Assembly (NCBI GenBank): GCA_945921565.1
Contig: CAMEKY010000001.1
Location: 1-44,574 of the forward strand
Direction of reading: 5' to 3'
DNA: 44,574 nt
From: an uncultured Clostridium sp.
GTDB taxonomy: Bacteria; Bacillota_I; Bacilli_A; Acholeplasmatales; Anaeroplasmataceae
In this document: positions 42,927 to 44,574 of the stretch, piece by piece
How the letters are laid out: each line of letters begins with the position of its first letter
Numbering within the stretch: position 1 is the stretch's first letter
The notes under the pieces: model-generated
Database searches by the model: none
The model's input: the letters and a program-made list of their open reading frames with translations, nothing else
Told to the model about the DNA's origin: nothing
Translations under genes and position numbers: made by a program

Positions 42927-43854
42927 AAAAATAAAAAAATATAATACAATAATTATTCATGGACATACAAGACCAGATGGAGATTGCTACGGAAGCCAAT
43001 TTGGATTAAAGAAGCTTATTCAAGCTACATATCCTGAAAAAAATGTATATGTTGTAGGTGGTACTTGCGATTACTGCAAGTTCTTAGGTCAAATGGATGA
43101 AATATCAGATGATACATACAAGGGCGCACTAGCAATATGTGTTGATTGCGCAACTGCCGAAAGACTTGCAGATCAAAGATATAATTTAGCTGAATATGTA
43201 ATTAAAATAGATCACCATATTAGCGTAGACGCCTATGGAGATTATCAATATGTAGAAGAGGATGCACCTGCATGTACACAAATTATCACTGATTTAGCTA
43301 AAAAAGGTAAACTAAAAATGACTAAGGATGCAGCATTTGCATTATATACAGGGTTAGTTACAGATACAGGTCGTTTTAGATTTGATTCAATAACTCCTCA
43401 TACATTTATGGTTGCATCATACTTATTAAAGTATGGAGTAAATCCAGCAGAGCTTGATAACCTATTATCAGTTGACACATTAAATATTTTAAAATTAAAA
43501 GGATATGTTCTATCTAATTTTGAAATGACAGAAGAAGGCTTTGCATACATAAAAATGACACGAGACATTGTAGAAAAATACGGTGTAACTGATGAAGAAG
43601 CCGCAAATCAAGTAAGTACAATTAGTACAATTGAAGGATGTCCTGTATGGGCATTATTTATGGAATACCCAGGAAATGAAATAAGAATTCGTTTAAGAAG
43701 TAGAGGTCCAGTTATAAATACCTTAGCAGAAGAATATAATGGTGGAGGCCATGCAAAAGCAGCAGGTGCGAGCTTAAATACATGGGATGACTTAGATGGC
43801 TTTGTTAAAAAGGCTTCAGCTATTGTAAAGCAATATAAGGAAGAAAATAAATAA
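42910..43854 (+). CDS. DHH/DHHA1 phosphoesterase (NrnA-like), second of a tandem pair
   Basis: A 314-residue paralogue of the preceding gene with all metal motifs kept: HGHTRPDGDCYGSQFGL (19-35), VDCAT, IDHHISVD, and YNGGGHAKAAGA in DHHA1. It starts at ATG 42910 inside the first gene, after GGAGGAA. The catalytic motifs are intact in both copies, yet residues between them have diverged. That suggests two substrates or a heteromer rather than a recent duplication. A terminator follows at 43943. Confidence 0.92.
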   Translation: MKQILKKIKKYNTIIIHGHTRPDGDCYGSQFGLKKLIQATYPEKNVYVVGGTCDYCKFLGQMDEISDDTYKGALAICVDCATAERLADQRYNLAEYVIKIDHHISVDAYGDYQYVEEDAPACTQIITDLAKKGKLKMTKDAAFALYTGLVTDTGRFRFDSITPHTFMVASYLLKYGVNPAELDNLLSVDTLNILKLKGYVLSNFEMTEEGFAYIKMTRDIVEKYGVTDEEAANQVSTISTIEGCPVWALFMEYPGNEIRIRLRSRGPVINTLAEEYNGGGHAKAAGASLNTWDDLDGFVKKASAIVKQYKEENK

Positions 43855-43942
43855 TAGAAATTATGAACCGTACTCTAAATAAATCGGAGTAGGTAGTAAA
43901 ATCTAACTATAAAATAAACGGAGTACTAGCTTTATAAAAATC

Positions 43943-43967
43943 GGAGTGGAATTTGTCACTCCTTTTT
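43943..43967 (+). terminator. Rho-independent terminator after the DHH pair
   Basis: GGAGTG (43943-43948) pairs with CACTCC (43957-43962), followed by TTTTT. Two further GGAGTA copies upstream (starting near 43885 and 43919) could pair with the same CACTCC. Confidence 0.8.
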
Positions 43968-44332
43968 ATATTTTCCTCTAGGCTATCCAACTTTTTATTT
44001 GAACTTACATTTTATGCCTGCATAAATTTAATGAATCGATTTATATTGTCCGAATTTCAATTGTATACGTGAATGATACTGTTGAGTGTGTGGCTATTTT
44101 GTCGCTGAAAAATGGATAGAAGAAAGCGTATATAAGGAACTGAAATACTGATTCTAGTTTCTTATATTATTTTACACATATGTAATTGAACTATAGTTTA
44201 CAAATAAGTTTGTTTACTTAACAGTTTTTAAACAAAATGCAAAAGTGTTCATTACTGACTAACATTTTAATTTATTTACATTAAAATGTTCAGTATAATA
44301 TAAATGTAATATAGACGATTGGAGTGCTTGAA
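43968..44332 (+). other. AT-rich intergenic region with two inverted repeats
   Basis: No gene is visible here. ATATAAGGAAC (44130-44140) pairs with GTTTCTTATAT (44157-44167), with one G-T pair, and is followed by an AT-rich tail; it resembles a terminator of a lost gene. AACATTTTAAT (44261-44271) pairs perfectly with ATTAAAATGTT (44280-44290). That repeat lies directly before a TATAAT (44294-44299) in front of the ATPase gene and may be an operator. Confidence 0.5.
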
Positions 44333-44524
44333 ATGATAAAACGAGAAAAGTATATAAGCCAAATAAGAAACTTTTATGACAGTGATTTAGTAAAAGTTAT
44401 AGTTGGAATAAGAAGATGTGGAAAATCAGTTATTCTTCAATCTGTAATGGAAGAAATAAAAGAAAAATCAGATAATATTATTTATTTAAATTTTGAAAAA
44501 ACAATAGATCTTATGAAGGCTTGA
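44333..44524 (+). pseudogene. N-terminal fragment of an AAA-family ATPase (AAA_14/DUF4143 type)
   Basis: ATG 44333 follows TTGGAG. The 63 residues show IRNFYDSDLVKVIVGIRRCG with Walker A GIRRCGKS (25-32), then QSVMEEIKEKSDNIIYLNFE. That is the start of the large family of AAA_14 plus DUF4143 proteins, about 400 residues long, often with archaeal-type C-termini. A TGA at 44522-44524 stops the frame, and the next bases look unrelated, so the gene seems interrupted. The rest, if it exists, lies beyond the window. The family's function is unclear. Confidence 0.75.
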
Positions 44525-44574
44525 ACCTCTCATGACTTAAGTCATAAGATTCTCACTTCAATGTCCTTTGGACC
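44525..44574. mobile_element. Possible end of an insertion element
   Basis: Directly after the break in the ATPase gene come a perfect 14-base palindrome ATGACTTAAGTCAT (44532-44545) and then sequence unlike coding DNA. A short hairpin at the junction of a broken gene is typical of the ends of IS200/IS605-type elements. No transposase is visible because the window ends at 44574. Confidence 0.35.

Noticed and set aside
43869-43967. Repeated GGAGTA units as a possible CRISPR array
   Set aside because: The units are seven bases long with irregular spacing and no cas genes nearby.
1-44574. TGA read as tryptophan (mycoplasma code)
   Set aside because: Full-length conserved proteins end at TGA where expected and contain tryptophan from TGG, so the standard bacterial code fits.

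Overview
This is a 44.6 kb, very AT-rich window from a low-GC Gram-positive-type bacterium (Bacillota/Mycoplasmatota side). Genes are dense and almost all on the + strand, with strong purine-rich Shine-Dalgarno sites and GTG, TTG and possibly CTG starts beside ATG. Promoters are close to TTGACA-17-TATAAT, and terminators are hairpins with T-runs. Tryptophan is read from TGG and TGA acts as stop, so the genetic code looks standard. I cannot assign a genus; an uncultured Bacilli, Erysipelotrichales or Acholeplasmatales relative would fit.

Layout. (1) 1-4140 is a patchwork of small singly transcribed genes and relics: a truncated, frameshifted pyrF, an AraC-family remnant, a GNAT acetyltransferase, an MBL-fold hydrolase, a two-helix membrane protein, a small lipoprotein and a solitary AbiEi-like winged-helix protein. 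(2) 4147-7799 has rfbC, a large PTPS-related/YfhO-like membrane protein, a GtrA-family protein and a second GNAT. (3) 7989-11756 is a heterodimeric ABC exporter whose two halves show complementary loss of catalytic motifs, behind a perfect-consensus promoter with an inverted repeat. (4) 11879-32081 is a surface-polysaccharide locus: two priming phosphoglycosyl transferases, glmS, UDP-diNAcBac-type genes (pglF- and pglE-like), glycosyltransferases, Wzy polymerase, Wzx flippase, an acetyltransferase, an unidentified 622-aa Asp-box protein, and the UDP-L-FucNAc set (capE, capG, capF). (5) 32083-37825 is a rearranged block: a possible structured RNA, a decayed glmM, an intact pglD-like acetyltransferase, a decayed hexapeptide acetyltransferase, then intact glmM, a eukaryote-type UDP-sugar pyrophosphorylase and an intact copy of the hexapeptide acetyltransferase. 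(6) 37845-41734 has an XRE helix-turn-helix fused to a UDP-glucose dehydrogenase, a second Wzy/WaaL-type protein and a lipoprotein. (7) 41782-44574 has a short terminated transcript candidate, tandem DHH phosphoesterases, and an AAA ATPase gene cut off next to a palindrome at the window edge.

How it fits together. GlmS, GlmM, the GlmU-C-like acetyltransferase and the UDPGP-type pyrophosphorylase together give UDP-GlcNAc without a fused GlmU. UDP-GlcNAc would then feed PglF/PglE/PglD (a 2,4-diacetamido-trideoxyhexose, probably diNAcBac, handed to undecaprenyl phosphate by the PglC-like enzyme) and CapE/CapF/CapG (UDP-L-FucNAc). Glycosyltransferases extend the lipid-linked unit, Wzx flips it and Wzy polymerises it. 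Ugd would supply an acidic sugar nucleotide.

The points most worth a second look are the duplicated-and-decayed glmM/acetyltransferase block around pglD, the HTH-Ugd fusion, the split GlmU route, the 622-aa cytoplasmic-looking Asp-box protein, and the two RNA candidates.
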